A DNA stretch of 64,000 bases from assembly GCA_030248195.1 (NCBI GenBank), contig JASAND010028116.1, forward strand, positions 91,145 to 155,144. Reading direction: 5' to 3'. The notes under the pieces were generated by a model. The model had not been told where the DNA came from. It worked only from the letters and a program-made list of their open reading frames with translations, and made no database searches. The DNA is from Trissonchulus latispiculum. Taxonomy: Eukaryota; Nematoda; Enoplea; Enoplida; Ironidae. A program made the position numbers and the translations under genes. Shown piece by piece: positions 1-11,560 of the stretch (position 1 is the first letter of the stretch; every line of letters begins with the position of its first letter).

Positions 1-585
1 ATGGACCAAATGAAGACAGCCTTTGAAGGTCAAGATCTCCAAAACATTAAATTCGCTGAGGTTCGCCAGATTCTGATCGACGATGTAGGAGTTGACGCTG
101 CCAAGTTTGACATAGAAATGAAGAAATTGGGAGTCTCACCAGAAGAACTGGAAGCTAAGTTAAACGCCGATGCAGAAGATTTGGATCCGAAGGAAAGATA
201 TCCATTACGTGTCAAAGAAACGGTCAGCGTAACTAGTACCATCCGTAGTCAAAGCAATGAAAAGAAGGCAAGAGGGTGGAGTTCATATATGATTGGCACT
301 ACTACAACAGATACTGAAGAATACAGTGAGCACCAGATGGAAGTAAAAGAAGGCCTGGAAGAAAGAATTGCTAATTTAGAAGAAGATATTAAGGAGATAG
401 GAAGTGACATAAAGAAAGTAGCCAACGAGATTAACCGTATTGCTGTCAAAAGATCGGAAACATCTGATGCCGGAAATGACACAGAAACGGATCCGACAGA
501 TGCCTCCTCTGTTTCTGCAGCTCTGATTTGTCCATCCGCAGTGACAGCAGTTCTAACTTTGATGGTATCAACTCTGGTAGTTTAA
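1..585 (+). CDS. Uncharacterised coiled-coil protein, C-terminal part
   Basis: Open frame of 194 codons from the window edge to TAA at 583-585; codon use looks genuinely coding and no comparable frame lies opposite. The window opens on an ATG, but the frame may continue upstream, so this is probably a last exon. Residues about 1-75 are acidic and helical, about 120-150 form a charged heptad-like helix (EERIANLEEDIKEIGSDIKK) suggesting a coiled coil, then an acidic Ser/Thr-rich linker. The last 15 residues are hydrophobic, preceded by small residues (SSVSAA) and followed by no charge, as in a GPI-anchor signal or a tail anchor. I do not recognise the family. No polyadenylation signal (AATAAA) is obvious in the next 400 bases. 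Confidence 0.7.
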   Translation: MDQMKTAFEGQDLQNIKFAEVRQILIDDVGVDAAKFDIEMKKLGVSPEELEAKLNADAEDLDPKERYPLRVKETVSVTSTIRSQSNEKKARGWSSYMIGTTTTDTEEYSEHQMEVKEGLEERIANLEEDIKEIGSDIKKVANEINRIAVKRSETSDAGNDTETDPTDASSVSAALICPSAVTAVLTLMVSTLVV

Positions 586-1098
<513 letters not shown>

Positions 1099-1218
1099 TT
1101 ACGTTAGTGACATAAGATTATTGCTGTAGTCAGGGTGCCTCAGCGACGATTTTCACCACAACGCCCACCTCTAGAGAGAGACTTTTTTACCAGTATCATG
1201 AGCAACCAACCAACTTAA

Positions 1219-1956
1219 GGGGGGGTCCATTTTTGGCCCATTTTTTCGACTTTCTCCGATCTCGCTGATTTTTACATATTTTATTGTCCAAACGGCATAT
1301 TTTAACGAGTTTTTAAATTAATTAAAGTCGTAAACATTATGGTTGTCGAGTAATTTCACCTCAAAGTTGAGGTTTCATGTTTAAAGCATGGGCAGTGGAA
1401 AAAGTTGTCATTTTTCGCGTGCCCAAAAAATCTCCCGACAAACATTCATGAACCTGGACAAATTACATTAATTTACATTAAATTAAAATAACACTGAAAT
1501 GTTAAACTACGGTATCTTGGAATAAGAATTTTAATGTAGGCCCTTAAAATTTATTTTTGAACAATTAAAATTTAACACGACTTGAGGATTACGTCAAATT
1601 TTAATCATTTAAAAATTAATTAAAAACGTTTAAAGGCCTAAATTAAAATTCTAACTCGAAGATACCGCAGTTTAACATTTCAGCGTTATTTTAATGTAAA
1701 GTTTGTCCTGATTCATCAATGTTTGTCGGGAGATTTTTTGGCGCACGCAAAAATGACAACTTCTTCCACTGCCTATGTTTAACACATGAAATGAAACCTC
1801 AACTTTGAGGTGAAATTACTCGACAACCTTAAGACTTACGACTTTAATTTTAAAAACTCGTTAAAGCATGCCGTTTGGTTGGACAATAAAATATGTAAAA
1901 ATCAGCGACCTCGGAGAAAGTCGAAAAAATGGCCCAAAAATGGACCCCCTCCCCTC
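1219..1956. mobile_element. TTAA-site foldback element (non-autonomous, piggyBac-like)
   Basis: Almost all of this interval is an inverted repeat centred near 1585. The left arm starts directly after TTAA (1215-1218) with GGGGGGGTCC, the right arm ends in GGACCCCCTCCCCTC before CTAA, a one-base decay of TTAA. Matching landmarks in the arms include CTCGCTGATTTTTACATATT against its complement near 1900 and a TTTTTGGCGC/GCGTGCCCAAAA pair. TTAA duplication is the mark of piggyBac-type (also Kolobok) transposition; there is no transposase frame. Degenerate relatives lie at 11416-11560, 15481-15890 and 63397 onward. The open frame at 1810-2061 is only arm sequence. Confidence 0.75.
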
Positions 1957-2341
1957 CTAAATTCGCATTCAACCTGTTTCATTCAGTCCTATCATAATAG
2001 GCGCTGTATGGTAGCCAATAATTCTGCTTATGTTGCGCGTTGTAATTCTACTCATAGTTAAACTGAAATTATGTAGTTTGAAAAAAAAGAAAAAGAAAAA
2101 CAGAAATTTAGTACTTATGTAAGTAATCTAATCACAGGGAAATAACACATTTTTATTCACTCTAATGCAGTCAAACTTCACACCTCATTAAAAATTGATT
2201 TCTGATTGGAAAAGTCAATGATCAATTATTGAATAGACCATAAACTGCATCTGCCAATGAACTCCGATATTTGGTTCGACAGATTTTTCACAACTATCTT
2301 AGTTAACTGACTTTTCTATGGAACCAAGAGCACGTCAAGTA

Positions 2342-2674
2342 CCAAGAGTAAGTAATGATAAGAGTATGTCACTAAGCCTAGTCTCTGTTATGAAAGCGAA
2401 AGCCATGCTCTGTCGCTAACGGCTGACCTCCCTTCACAAATTGGATCTATCACTTCAAAGAAATTTGCACGCTGTGTTTGTGTTCTAAAGATCGCAACAG
2501 ACTCATATTGAACCAACTGAGTAGTTGTGTTTTCGTGCTTTAGCATGCAAACGTAGCGCTTATATTTCTTTAAATTGATGAGTCCAATTTGCGGGTGGGG
2601 TCAGCCGTTAGCGACCAGAGCATAGTTTTTGCTCTGATAACAGAGACGTAGCTTAGTGGGGTGTGTCTTATCTG
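2342..2674. mobile_element. Palindromic element of the CAAGAGTA family, degenerate
   Basis: Imperfect inverted repeat. The left end reads CCAAGAGTAAG followed by a block with GCTCTGTCGCTAACGGCTGACC (2410-2432); the right arm carries its complement near 2600-2640. The same block recurs around 2745, 2955, 20430, 24910, 26920, 31040, 33060 and 34840, so this is a family consensus. It abuts a second palindrome at 2675. Confidence 0.6.
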
Positions 2675-3042
2675 GAGTACATAATATATAAGAGTGTGAC
2701 AGCAGGCAAGCTTTCTGTGATCAGCTCTAGGTACAAGCTATGATCGCTAATGGCTGACCCCCTCGCAAACGTGTATGCTCACTTCAAAGAAATTTGCACG
2801 CTTTCTTTGCGTTCTAAAGCTCGAATCAGACACAAATTGGATGCACGCAGGCATTGTATTTTTCAGCATTAACACGTAAAGATACGGCGAGTGAGCGTAC
2901 AGAAACTGTACTGGGCACACAGAAGGTGAGGTCACTAGATACATTTTGTGGGGAGGTCAGCCTTTAGCGTGCAGAGCATGTACCTTGAGTTGATAACAGA
3001 AAGCTTGCCTGCTGTCACACTTTTATATATTATGTACTCTTG
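2675..3042. mobile_element. Palindromic element of the CAAGAGTA family
   Basis: Inverted repeat: GAGTACATAATATATAAGAG and a GCAGGCAAGCTTTCTG block at the left are mirrored by CAGAAAGCTTGCCTGC and TATATATTATGTACTC at the right. The right end is the typical TACTCTTG; the left terminus has decayed (TCTGGAGTAC), so a target duplication cannot be called. Confidence 0.65.
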
Positions 3043-3417
3043 ATGGAACTAAATCAACCAGTTGGGTTGTTCATTGCCGTAGAATGTATCAATTATAGAT
3101 TCAGTTGTAACTGAACAAAACCAAAGGAATTATTTAAGAACTATGGCCATGGGAACGCAAAACTCTTGCAACTAGAAATCTGTTTATCTACCAGTATGTA
3201 GTTCATGTTTATCTTTGCTGTACTAAGTGTGGTTATGTAGCAGACATCGCTAAACAAGCTTGTTTCGAGATTAAATTAGATCTCGAATTACAATGTCTTT
3301 CTTCTGTGCGTTACTACAGCTGTTTAAATCTGCTTTTTTTACATTATGGCGCAGATGAAGGTTTTAAGAAATTCTTTTATGGATGTCTGTCATCTAACAT
3401 CTAAAACACAAGGAATA

Positions 3418-3510
3418 GAACACTCAGCTCTTCCCAACAAGCAGAGTTTTACAACTTTTCAAACGCTGGGAACATTAAGGTAAAAATCTTGGGGGTGGTG
3501 CCGTTTGCCG
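3418..3510. repeat. Fragment related to the 59.6 kb palindrome
   Basis: The stretch GAACACTCAGCTCTTCC... AACATTAAGG...AAAATCTTGGGGG matches the arms of the palindrome at 59585-60191 (ACACTCAGCTCTTCC, AACATTAAGGCCAAAATCTC) in order and spacing. Confidence 0.5.
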
Positions 3511-4721
3511 TTATTAACTATGTGTAAATATGCTTTGTAGTAAGTGAGCCTTTTAAACACTGAAGTGCTTTTGACTAATCCATTCCTTACCAAACACAAA
3601 CTACATTGATCATTTACCAAACTAGCTTTGAGTTCTTGGATGGAATCCATCTTAACAATGTTAACAATGTGTTTATCGTGTTTATCGTGGTGTGAAGTAG
3701 AATACAGACTGGAGTCACTCCAGGAGTACTTATAAGCAAGTATGAGTAAAGTGATGAAAAATCTATGCTGTCAGCCGTAAGCCGTCTTCGCCAGTCGTAT
3801 CCCGTCAACTAAAATACGCCAGATATCAGTCTGTAAAGTGTAAATTACAGAGGAAGCAGAAATAGCATATGAGTAATCATGACTAACTAAGAGTCCCTAA
3901 CATATGAGCAGGGGCCACTAGATAGACAGCAAATGAGTAAGAGTGAGTAACTATGTAAAGAGCAAAGCATAATTAATCAATGTGTAAATTGTTAGTAGGA
4001 GTAAAGTATTGACTATATCGGGTTCTAATGTCTGATTGTTGTGATTTAAGGGGAGGGAGCCGTTGGGGATTAAATTTTACAATTGGGAGTCGTTTGATAT
4101 TTACTCGTCGAATCGTAGATATATACGTACTAATATTGCATCTATCATCCATTGTTGCAATTCCATAATGTCTGTTTGTTTTTCATAATATCTGTTGGTT
4201 TGCAGTATTTCTTGTGTGAAGAAATATTTCACTGGGTGGTTTCGTGTTTTTGTTCTCGTTGGTGCTCACTGCACGTTGAAACCTCTTGTGTTCCGCGCGG
4301 CCTTGGTCTTTTTGTATTTTTTTGCATCTTTTAGATATTGTATCTTTTGTAGTACGTAGAAACTGTACATACTTTTGGTTGCTAGTATGTGCTGTAGTCA
4401 TTTGCAATGGATAATTGTAAAGTAATATTAAAGTAGCTAGTTTCTTTGTAGTGTTTGTAGTAGTAACCAAGTGTTGTAATACTAATTGTAGTGTGAATAC
4501 GTAGTAGTAACTTGTGGAACTAGTGATCCTGTACTTTGTACATAGTTTTATCGCCGGCTGGCCAGCCTGTTGTGATGCTGTGTTTCATTTTATTTCTACC
4601 TAATTTCTAACAGGCAGTTTTATCTATACTAGTACGTAGTTTAGCTTTGGGTAACTCCATTTTATCATTTTTATGTTTAACCGTGTCAATCCCGTCCGAG
4701 GTCGACCGGTTCAAGAGGGGT

Positions 4722-5114
4722 ATTATGTGGAGTACAGCTCCAGCAGGAACTGGTGAAACCTAGTACTTATGCAAATGAGATATGCAAATGAGCTACACCA
4801 CTATATTTGCTTCATTATACTAGGGGTGTGAGTTGTCGATTCTATGCGCTTGTAAATAGTGGGTGGATTTATTTTGCATTACTATTTGTGGGACTGGTGG
4901 TCATTCCTCTGTTGCTCCATTAATTGCTTGAAAGCATGTTCATATTATTTGAATTAGTAAAACAATGCTGCCGTCTTGACTTTTAACTTAGGTCTAGTTA
5001 GGGGATTGATCCGACATCGCACACATCCGGTAATCACCTGTTACCGTCGGGTTCCTAACTTAGAAATAACGTAGACAACACTATTTTATTATTCTTGCAG
5101 AGTCAAACTCCACA
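4722..5114 (+). mobile_element. 3' LTR with polypurine tract of a truncated LTR retroelement
   Basis: The LTR runs 4736-5114 (379 bp) and is bounded by TGTGGAGT...ACTCCACA, a perfect 8-bp inverted terminal pair with TG/CA ends. Directly upstream is the purine run CAAGAGGGG (4722-4730), as expected for a plus-strand primer site, so this is the 3' LTR and about 0.7 kb upstream (from roughly 4000) is the tail of the internal region. No 5' LTR is seen, so no target duplication can be checked. Confidence 0.65.
4769..4789 (+). promoter_or_regulatory. Tandem POU octamer motifs in the LTR
   Basis: Two exact ATGCAAAT octamers (4769-4776 and 4782-4789), 13 bp apart start to start, 33 bp into the LTR. 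ATGCAAAT is the classic Oct/POU binding site; use as an LTR enhancer is inferred. Confidence 0.4.
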
Positions 5115-5421
5115 ATATGTTTGAGAGCTTGCTGACGGCTTACGGGTGACAGCTGACGGTTTTTGGACTCACAAGTTGTTGTCAGTATGATGCCGCATAA
5201 AGTTCATTCATTAGTTTACTCCTGTTTACTCACAATTAACATGAGCTACTCATGCTTTGCTTTTCGTTACTAACTTTTACCAAGAGTACCTTTTACTCAT
5301 AACTAACCATACCCGCTCATGTGTTACTCTTAGTTGTTCATGATTAAAGCTTCTTCTGCTTACTCAGTGTGATAGCTGGCGTATTTGGCTGACGCAATAC
5401 GGCTTACGGCATACGGCTGAC

Positions 5422-6804
5422 ATTCTTTCTGTTGCCTAATGTTTGCTTTCATGTCATTTGCTTTGGAAAATGACATAAATTTAGAAACTCTCTAAATTAT
5501 GAAATAAAATTGTTTAAATGCTTTAGAAATTTTCCATATTTATGTCATTGCCGTTGAAATAAAACCCACATGATCTGCTTCTATGAAGAATCTAATTTAC
5601 AACTTTAAATTTTCGAAAATTTTTGAAAATATTTTTGTTTTGTAATTTCCAGGTTATTTGCATTCGAGTGACACCCTGCATATTATATACTTATGGAGGA
5701 ATTAAAGTTATAAATTTAAACTTTTACAAAATTTTGATTGGTTATGCATTTTCGTTTATTTAAGAAATAATCTGTCTCAGAAATAGGATGGCACAACTGA
5801 AGAGATATATCAGGATGTACACGTTTGAAATGTTGGTGCATAAGGAGATAGGTGACGGATTGTAGGAGGTAAGTGACAAAATTGAGGTGACGGGTGGTCG
5901 GTAGAAGAATTGAGGGAGTAGGTAACAAATTCAGGAAGTGGGTGGCAGAATCGCAGACACTGTGAAGGAAATATTACATAAAATTTTAGGGAATGTTATT
6001 TTATTACTGCAAAATATTTAAGAAACATGTTTATACCTAGCATGGCTATCTAGCTGTGCCCGTCCCGTACTCCCAAAGATCTACTACTGCATGTATGTAA
6101 CCATTGAAATAGTGGTGTTTTTCCACCTTTATCTCAGATTTTTACTTTATAACTCTATGACTCATAGCCAATCCATATTTGCTGATAAAGCGGACCCGTA
6201 CGTACACTTTTGTCTAACGGAAATGTAAGTTTGAATAATTTGTCTGACATTAGATCATCTTTATAAATAGCTAGTTTTTGATGACTCGAATCAGAGGAAT
6301 CCTGTTGATTGACAGAAATGCCGGAATTGAAAGCAGTTACATCTGTGCGAAGAATTCATGGAAGGATAATTCGAATGAAAGTTAATGAAATGCTAGGTGC
6401 AAGTGGATCTCTCGAAAGCTGATATCGCTAGGTAACAGCAAAGTAATTTCAGTAATTAAATTTTCTGCAGACTTTCTGATTTGCTACAGTGGTCACTGAT
6501 CATTCATCCTTTGCTTAAGTTGCTGCTAATATAGTCGAAGATAATAACTAATTAAGTCACACGTAAAGCTACCTTTGGGCCAATACGAATACTTATTTGT
6601 TAGTTAGTTAGTTAGACAATAGTCTTCAACAAAATAAAGTAAGGCTTACTGTAGCTTGCTGTCTGCTCAGTTTTCTTAATTTCATTATTTGTAAGAATGT
6701 GTCATGACAAGCGAGATTATTTAATTGTTTGATGATTATTCACATTGTTTGACTGATGGCAGCAAACATTTTTATCTACTATGTATGTACACGTTTGTGG
6801 GACA
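5422..6804. other. No clear gene; minor inverted repeat
   Basis: A small inverted pair surrounds 5475-5550 (TGACATAAAT / ATATTTATGTCA). A 34-codon open stretch at 6317-6421 follows GATTGACAG, but the region reads open in a second frame as well, so I do not call an exon. Confidence 0.4.
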
Positions 6805-7310
6805 CGGTCAGCCGACGTATGTAGGGTCTCTTGCGCTTTCCTCCCCCAGCCGTAACTTTTGATTTTTGACCAATAACTTTGAAATTCGGTGTGGGTGCAT
6901 ACTGGAGGCTTATGAATTCAAAAATTTTTAAATTTTTAAAATTTTTAAAAATTTTTAAATTTTTGTTAGGTAAGGGGGGAGGCAAAGGAGTAAGGGTAAG
7001 GGGAGGCAAAAGGTAAGGGGAGCCAAAAATTTTTGAACAAATTTTGCTGAAAATTTGCATAGGGGGGTTTCCAGGGGCGCTGAGCACGAATCTGAAAGCC
7101 GTTTTTCGATTCAGCTTTTCGTTAGCTCAGTATACGCTTACATGTTAAGCTTACAACTTTAGCTCATACTGAGCTAGCGAAAAGCTGAATCGGAAAACGG
7201 TTTTCAGATTCGTGCTCGGCGCCCCTGAAAACCCCATTATGCAAGTTTTCAGCAAAATTTTTAAAAAAACTTTTTGGCACCCCTTGGTCCTCCCTTACCA
7301 AACATAAATT
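6805..7310. mobile_element. Foldback element, main palindrome
   Basis: Arms of about 140 bp meet near 7155: GGGGCGCTGAGCACGAATCTGA at 7073 is mirrored by TCAGATTCGTGCTCGGCGCCCC near 7205-7226, continuing into GCTTTTCG/CGAAAAGC. The outer left part (6805-6960, from GGGTCTCTTGCGCTTTCC to the A/T-run block) has its inverted partner not next door but at 9120-9300, so the right side has been split by later insertions. Confidence 0.6.
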
Positions 7311-7718
7311 TGAAAGGTTTTTAAGTTAAGTTTAGAATAATTTTTGCAATTAATTTAATTGATTTAAAAACTAACAGGACGACCCGCCACGAGAACAAGC
7401 AGTTGGGTGTTCCACAGCTAAGTTTACCGAGTTTCAGAATTTTAATTTATCTGTTTTGTCGTTTTGATAAATCTACAAATAAAGTAACTGAAAATCTTTC
7501 TATATATATCTAAAAAAATAAAATGCTGTCGGAACGACACATTAGTTGCTGTGTAGAGCTGATTAGTTAAGGGCATAAAAAATACCTGGAATATAATACG
7601 CAAACACTTTAAGTGGACATGGACCTCACAATATTCAAGTTACATATATACCCAATGTTCTTTTGACCTCGTTTCACCATTGCTTATAGTGAGGTATCAC
7701 TGGAAATCTAATTTCCAG

Positions 7719-7835
7719 CTCTCCGGAAATATGTCAGATAGCGACGCGATCGCACTATGGGCTATGGTCATGTGGATAATAATTCACACTTGGAATTGCT
7801 ACATGGGAAAGGAAATGGAAACTACTTTCACGTAG
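7719..7835 (+). CDS. Candidate last exon, unknown protein
   Basis: Thirty-nine codons (117 nt, phase 0) open directly after ATTTCCAG and end at TAG 7833-7835. The peptide has an acidic start (SDSD) and a short hydrophobic helix (ALWAMVMWIII), then ends charged. No family recognised. A stretch of this length can be open by chance. Confidence 0.22.
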   Translation, partial: LSGNMSDSDAIALWAMVMWIIIHTWNCYMGKEMETTFT

Positions 7836-8381
7836 ATATAGAATGGAATATATTTAGTGGTTAAAAAAGTTGTCAGCCCTGGAATTTCAGACGCTAGCTA
7901 AGTAAATCCAGTTTAGTATTTAGCCTTAAGGCGATATCAGTTCTAGTTCAGCGAGTAAGATTAGCATTGGGCAAGTTTTTCAGACAGACTTTAATAGCAG
8001 TGCTGGGACTGTTGGGTGGGATCGGGAACAGGCATGGCGGGTGAAAAAGGTCCTTCTGTGTCTGTTCCTGCATCCCGTTCGGCAGAATCAGTTCAACTTT
8101 CGTTTTGGTAATAAATTTATTCTCCTTCGAAGTAAATCGACGTATTTTGTATTAAAGATTAATTTCATGCATTACGCGTTTCCTACATGCTTTTAGAAAT
8201 ACGGACTTTTTATTTCTTTCCTATCTGAGAGCTCGCCGATCCCTTCCGAATCCCTTTCTGCAGCCTTTTCTTTTTTATTCTCCATAAGCTGTCCAGCAAG
8301 CTTTGTTAGTCTTCAGCCATCTTAGTTGTGCTTGACATGCGGGGGTCAACAGTGGTTGGTAGGACAACCGCTGTTGACCTG

Positions 8382-8987
8382 GGGCCGGTTCCATAAAACT
8401 TTGACTCGCATGCTGGTACTACAATTCGAGAACTCGCAATGCTAGTGCTAGTCGCCGAGTCAAGTGTTCCATAAAACTTTTCGCTTGACTCGACGAAATT
8501 GGCTAAGCGAGTGCGGTGACTCGACAAATTATCAGTGCTAGTGCCAGGACTAACACTGCGAGTGCGAGTTCGCCAGAAAATAGCCATAATCATGTAAAAA
8601 AACATCGCATAAAATGCAAATCTCAATGAAACTTTGTAAAAATTGCAGACTTTCGAAAAAAGATTCAAAAACCTGCGTCTTTTGATTTTGAGTCTAATTT
8701 GATAAAAAAATGAAAAAATTATCAAACTTTAATGATCACTTCTCTAGTCAAAATAGACTAGAGAACTAGACGGATGCTAGTAGCGTACTATCAAGGCAAG
8801 ACAAAAGTTTTATGGAACCCGATTAGTCTGCTAGTGTTCAAACTTGTGAGAAGCTAGACTCGCAAGTCGAGTGCTAGTAGCTACTCGACTGCGAGGGTTT
8901 TATGGTACACTTGAGGCACTAGACTCGACAACTAGCATGAGTCGAGTTGTCGAGTCTAGTACTAGCAAACTTTTATGGAACTGGCCC
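8382..8987. mobile_element. Harbinger-like MITE, 606 bp
   Basis: Inverted ends GGGCCGGTTCCATAAAA (left) and TTTTATGGAACTGGCCC (right), flanked by the direct triplet CTG on both sides (8379-8381, 8988-8990). The subterminal parts are packed with GACTCG, CTAGTGC and TTTTATGG copies in both orientations. A 3-bp target duplication and GGGCC-type ends fit PIF/Harbinger elements, although the usual target there is TWA. No transposase; the 139-codon minus frame at 8306-8725 runs through the repeats and is not a gene. Confidence 0.65.
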
Positions 8988-8997
8988 CTGGGTGCAA

Positions 8998-9085
8998 CTA
9001 AAATAACCGACGTCTGACTGGCTTGGGGTCAGGTTTCTGTCCTTGACCTTCGCTTCTCCGCCTCTTGTCCGTATTTTTAAACGGT
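8998..9085 (-). CDS. Candidate last exon, basic C-terminus
   Basis: On the minus strand, after CTGCTCTCCGCAG, 29 codons read open to TAG (8998-9000). The peptide is very basic (KNTDKRRRSEG, PVRRRLF), like the tail of an RNA- or DNA-binding protein. It lies 8 bp from the target duplication of the Harbinger-like element. Family unknown; chance opening is possible. Confidence 0.25.
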
Positions 9086-9119
9086 CTGCGGAGAGCAGCA
9101 ACATAATGGCCACATTGTG

Positions 9120-9305
9120 TGCCGCTGTTGCTAGGCCCATCTCAAAAAAATTTGAAATTTTTTAAGTTTTAAAAATTAAAAATTTTTTAATTTTTGAATG
9201 CATAAGCTTCCAGTATACACCCACACCAAATTTCAAAATTATTCAAAAAAATCAAAAGTTACGGCTGGGGGAAAGCGCAAGAGACCCCGCATGTATATAT
9301 GTGAG
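9120..9305. repeat. Detached inverted arm of the 6.8 kb foldback
   Basis: Reverse complement of 6805-6960: shared words include AAAAGTTACGGCTGGGGGAAAG, CAGTATACACCCACACC and the A/T-run block. Confidence 0.6.
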
Positions 9306-9797
9306 TAGTTGACAGCGTAGCGCCGGTCATACTCTTAATATGTAACAAACTAGTAACAAACTACTTACTTTAGACAGGGACTATTTGACGGGATTACACT
9401 AACAGTCAAAAATCCACATGTTACGAAAATCTGTAAAAATTCTATCACATGCCCTCATCTGAAAATTGGCGGAGTTCTTCGACAGAGTTCAGTTAGATTG
9501 AGTAAGATTTTAGCGAATTTGGCGCTTATCGGCATTCGGCAAATGTAGATGTAACAAGTTGGCCCCAAAAGGGACAATATGCCTTGATGGACCTTATTAA
9601 TTTCTGCTGAAAATATTCACAAATTTGCTTCGACGTAATGCATATTTCTTTTCATTCTATCCGAAACCGAAGGTTCAATCAGCATGAGTCTATTCAGTTT
9701 ACCGCTTATCTATAGCATTTTTTATTGGACAGTAGTTACGCATTTTAGTGTTAAGTTGATGCACTACATATGTGCAATGCTTTAGGTTTTGAAAATA

Positions 9798-10136
9798 TCA
9801 GTGAGTTCGTTGTGCTGATACAGTAGTCGTCACAGCATTCAGTCTTTCAAACTTTGATTCTTTAATATCCATTACAAAGGATTTCCATATTTCCATATTG
9901 TCGAATAATGGACTGAGTAATTTATATTTCATTAGTATGTAGTTTATGTACTCTTCGCAATATATATATTTATGAGAATTTTGAAATTTTTCAAAATAAC
10001 AATGTTCATCGTATTTTCGCTGAAACGCAGAGATGAAAGTTTGAAGATGAGCACTAATTCTCATCTCCAAAGATTCATCTATGTGCGTATGTGAAGCCCC
10101 CAAGCTCCACTTCCGCACACAAAAATTTGCAACCAT
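9798..10136 (-). CDS. Uncharacterised 112-aa open frame
   Basis: ATG to TGA, 112 codons, one of the longer non-repetitive frames outside transposons. The peptide is rich in aromatic and charged residues (HKYIYCEEYINYILMKYK, IWKSFVMDIKESKF), resembling a folded helical protein rather than translated A/T runs. An alternative is that coding starts at an exon border near 10015 (GCGTTTCAG), in the same frame. No family recognised. AT-rich DNA makes such lengths possible by chance, hence moderate confidence. Confidence 0.4.
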   Translation of the reverse strand: MVANFCVRKWSLGASHTHIDESLEMRISAHLQTFISAFQRKYDEHCYFEKFQNSHKYIYCEEYINYILMKYKLLSPLFDNMEIWKSFVMDIKESKFERLNAVTTTVSAQRTH

Positions 10137-10374
10137 TTAGATTGCTGACAGTTCATAACTGCGATAAGTCTATAATTTCCGTCCATTATATAGCCGCTAA
10201 CCTAATTTGCATAAATGAACCCGCAAAAAAGTGCCCTATACTAGCCCTGTGTTGAAGATAGGGTCTTGATGTGGTTAAATTGAGAAAATGCATGCAAAAC
10301 ATAGATAAAAGTCATTTTATTCATTCCTGCTCCAGCAGGAATAAAAATCAATACGTCTAAGCTAGGCCAACAAC

Positions 10375-10520
10375 CAGAGTTGGCAAATGGGACGAATTAT
10401 CTGATCCCATCCCATCCCATACCACCATATTTTCAAATTCACCGCCCATCCCATCCCATTTGTCCGAACTTGCTTTTTCCAATCCCACTTGCAGTATTTG
10501 ACCTTACAATCGTTGTAGCA
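10375..10520 (+). mobile_element. hAT-type terminus with GGGAT repeats
   Basis: Begins CAGAGTTGGCAAATGGGA, followed by ATCCC/GGGAT copies. CAGNGTTGGCA is a typical hAT end. A matching inverted end lies at 14680-14755, but the 8-bp flanks (CCAACAAC against GTCTATAC) differ, so I do not join them into one element. Confidence 0.45.
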
Positions 10521-10997
10521 TTGAAATTTTAATATTGGCACAAGGTCTGAACGTGGTGGTGTCCTTTTGTGAGAGGAATTTTGAAACGCAATAAACGTTC
10601 GCAATTTTGCGAGTTGGAAAAATTTGACACATCGTTTTGAAGCTTATAATCAGTACCTAAATAAGAAAAAAGCAAAATTTGCAAAAAACACCAGAAGTTT
10701 TGTATTAACTAAATATAGACCATCAAACTTTGAGTATCGATTTCTCAAAACTATACAATCGGCAAAATTTCATTTGTGCCATGATATGAAGGACATGTGG
10801 GTCGAGGGAAATTTTATGGATTTGGCTCAACATGTCTTACTCCAGAGAATTCTCCAAATGTAGGATGACACGAAGTTTTGCAACTTCGCATTGAGTATTC
10901 TCGCAGCGCAGCTGGTGAAGTTCAAGTCAAGTCCCTCCGCAATATTGCGAATTTTCATCCTGCGAAAGCTTACGCGAACCCATGGGGTAGTTTCTGA

Positions 10998-11157
10998 GGG
11001 CCTTTTCAAGAAAGGGTAGAGTAGAGTAGAGTAGAGTTAAAAGTACCTGTTTTAACTCGCTTTAACTCCACTCAAACCGGAGTTTCCCTCTTTTAACTCT
11101 TTCATGAAAAGGATCGAGTTAATTTTAACTCTACTCTACCCTTTCTTGAAAAGGCCC
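10998..11157. mobile_element. Harbinger-like MITE, 160 bp
   Basis: Perfect inverted ends GGGCCTTTTCAAGAAAGGGT and complement, flanked by the direct triplet TGA (10995-10997 and 11158-11160). Arms carry GAGTA/TACTC repeats and the centre AACTCCACTCAAACCGGAG. Same end type (GGGCC) and target length as the 8382-8987 element. Confidence 0.8.
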
Positions 11158-11415
11158 TGAGAAATTGATGTTTAAAACAAAATAATCGCGGTTTTGCCAA
11201 ATAGGTTTTTCGGCCAAATCTAGCAAAGAACTCCAGCTAATAGGCATTGATAAAATGAATTAGATTGAATAAATTAAGTAGAAAGTAAATCGATAGGACT
11301 AAATCGATTGAGTATAAATAAATTAAAATTCTCCGTAAGATTGGGCAGTAATTTTGACAAAACTGATTTCCTCAAAAATCGCCATTTTTGACCTCCAAAA
11401 TCATTTTTTGGCTTA

Positions 11416-11560
11416 TACTAACTTAAGGAGGGCCCACTTTGGGGAATTGTTTCGACCATCTCCAATTTAACTCATTTTTATATATTTTATTGTCTAAGTG
11501 GGATATTTTAACGAGTTTATAAAACTTAAGTCGCATCTCCTTCGGTTGCTGAGAAAATTC
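11416..11560 (+). mobile_element. Degenerate TTAA element, left end
   Basis: CTTAAGGAGGGCCCACTTTGG, then ATATTTTATTGTCTAAG and ATATTTTAACGAGTTTATAA, matching the left arm of the 1219-1956 element word by word. The right arm is not recognisable. Confidence 0.5.

Larger units (their letters stand above)
3770..5421. mobile_element. Foldback element with nested LTR remnant
   Basis: Outer arms of about 190 bp, 3770-3960 and 5220-5421, are imperfect inverted copies: GTCAGCCGTAAGCCGT...ATACGCCAG at left is mirrored by CTGGCGTAT...GGCTTACGGC...CGGCTGAC at right. Short repeats of TACGGCT/TTACGGC and of (A)GAGTAA run through both arms. The interior is occupied by the 3' end of an LTR retroelement. No transposase frame and no certain target duplication were found. 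Confidence 0.5.

Noticed and set aside
8306..8725. 139-codon minus-strand frame
   Set aside because: Runs across the TIR and subterminal repeats of the Harbinger-like element.
10624..10863. 79-codon frame as a gene
   Set aside because: Its sequence recurs inverted near 57120-57220 inside repeat DNA.
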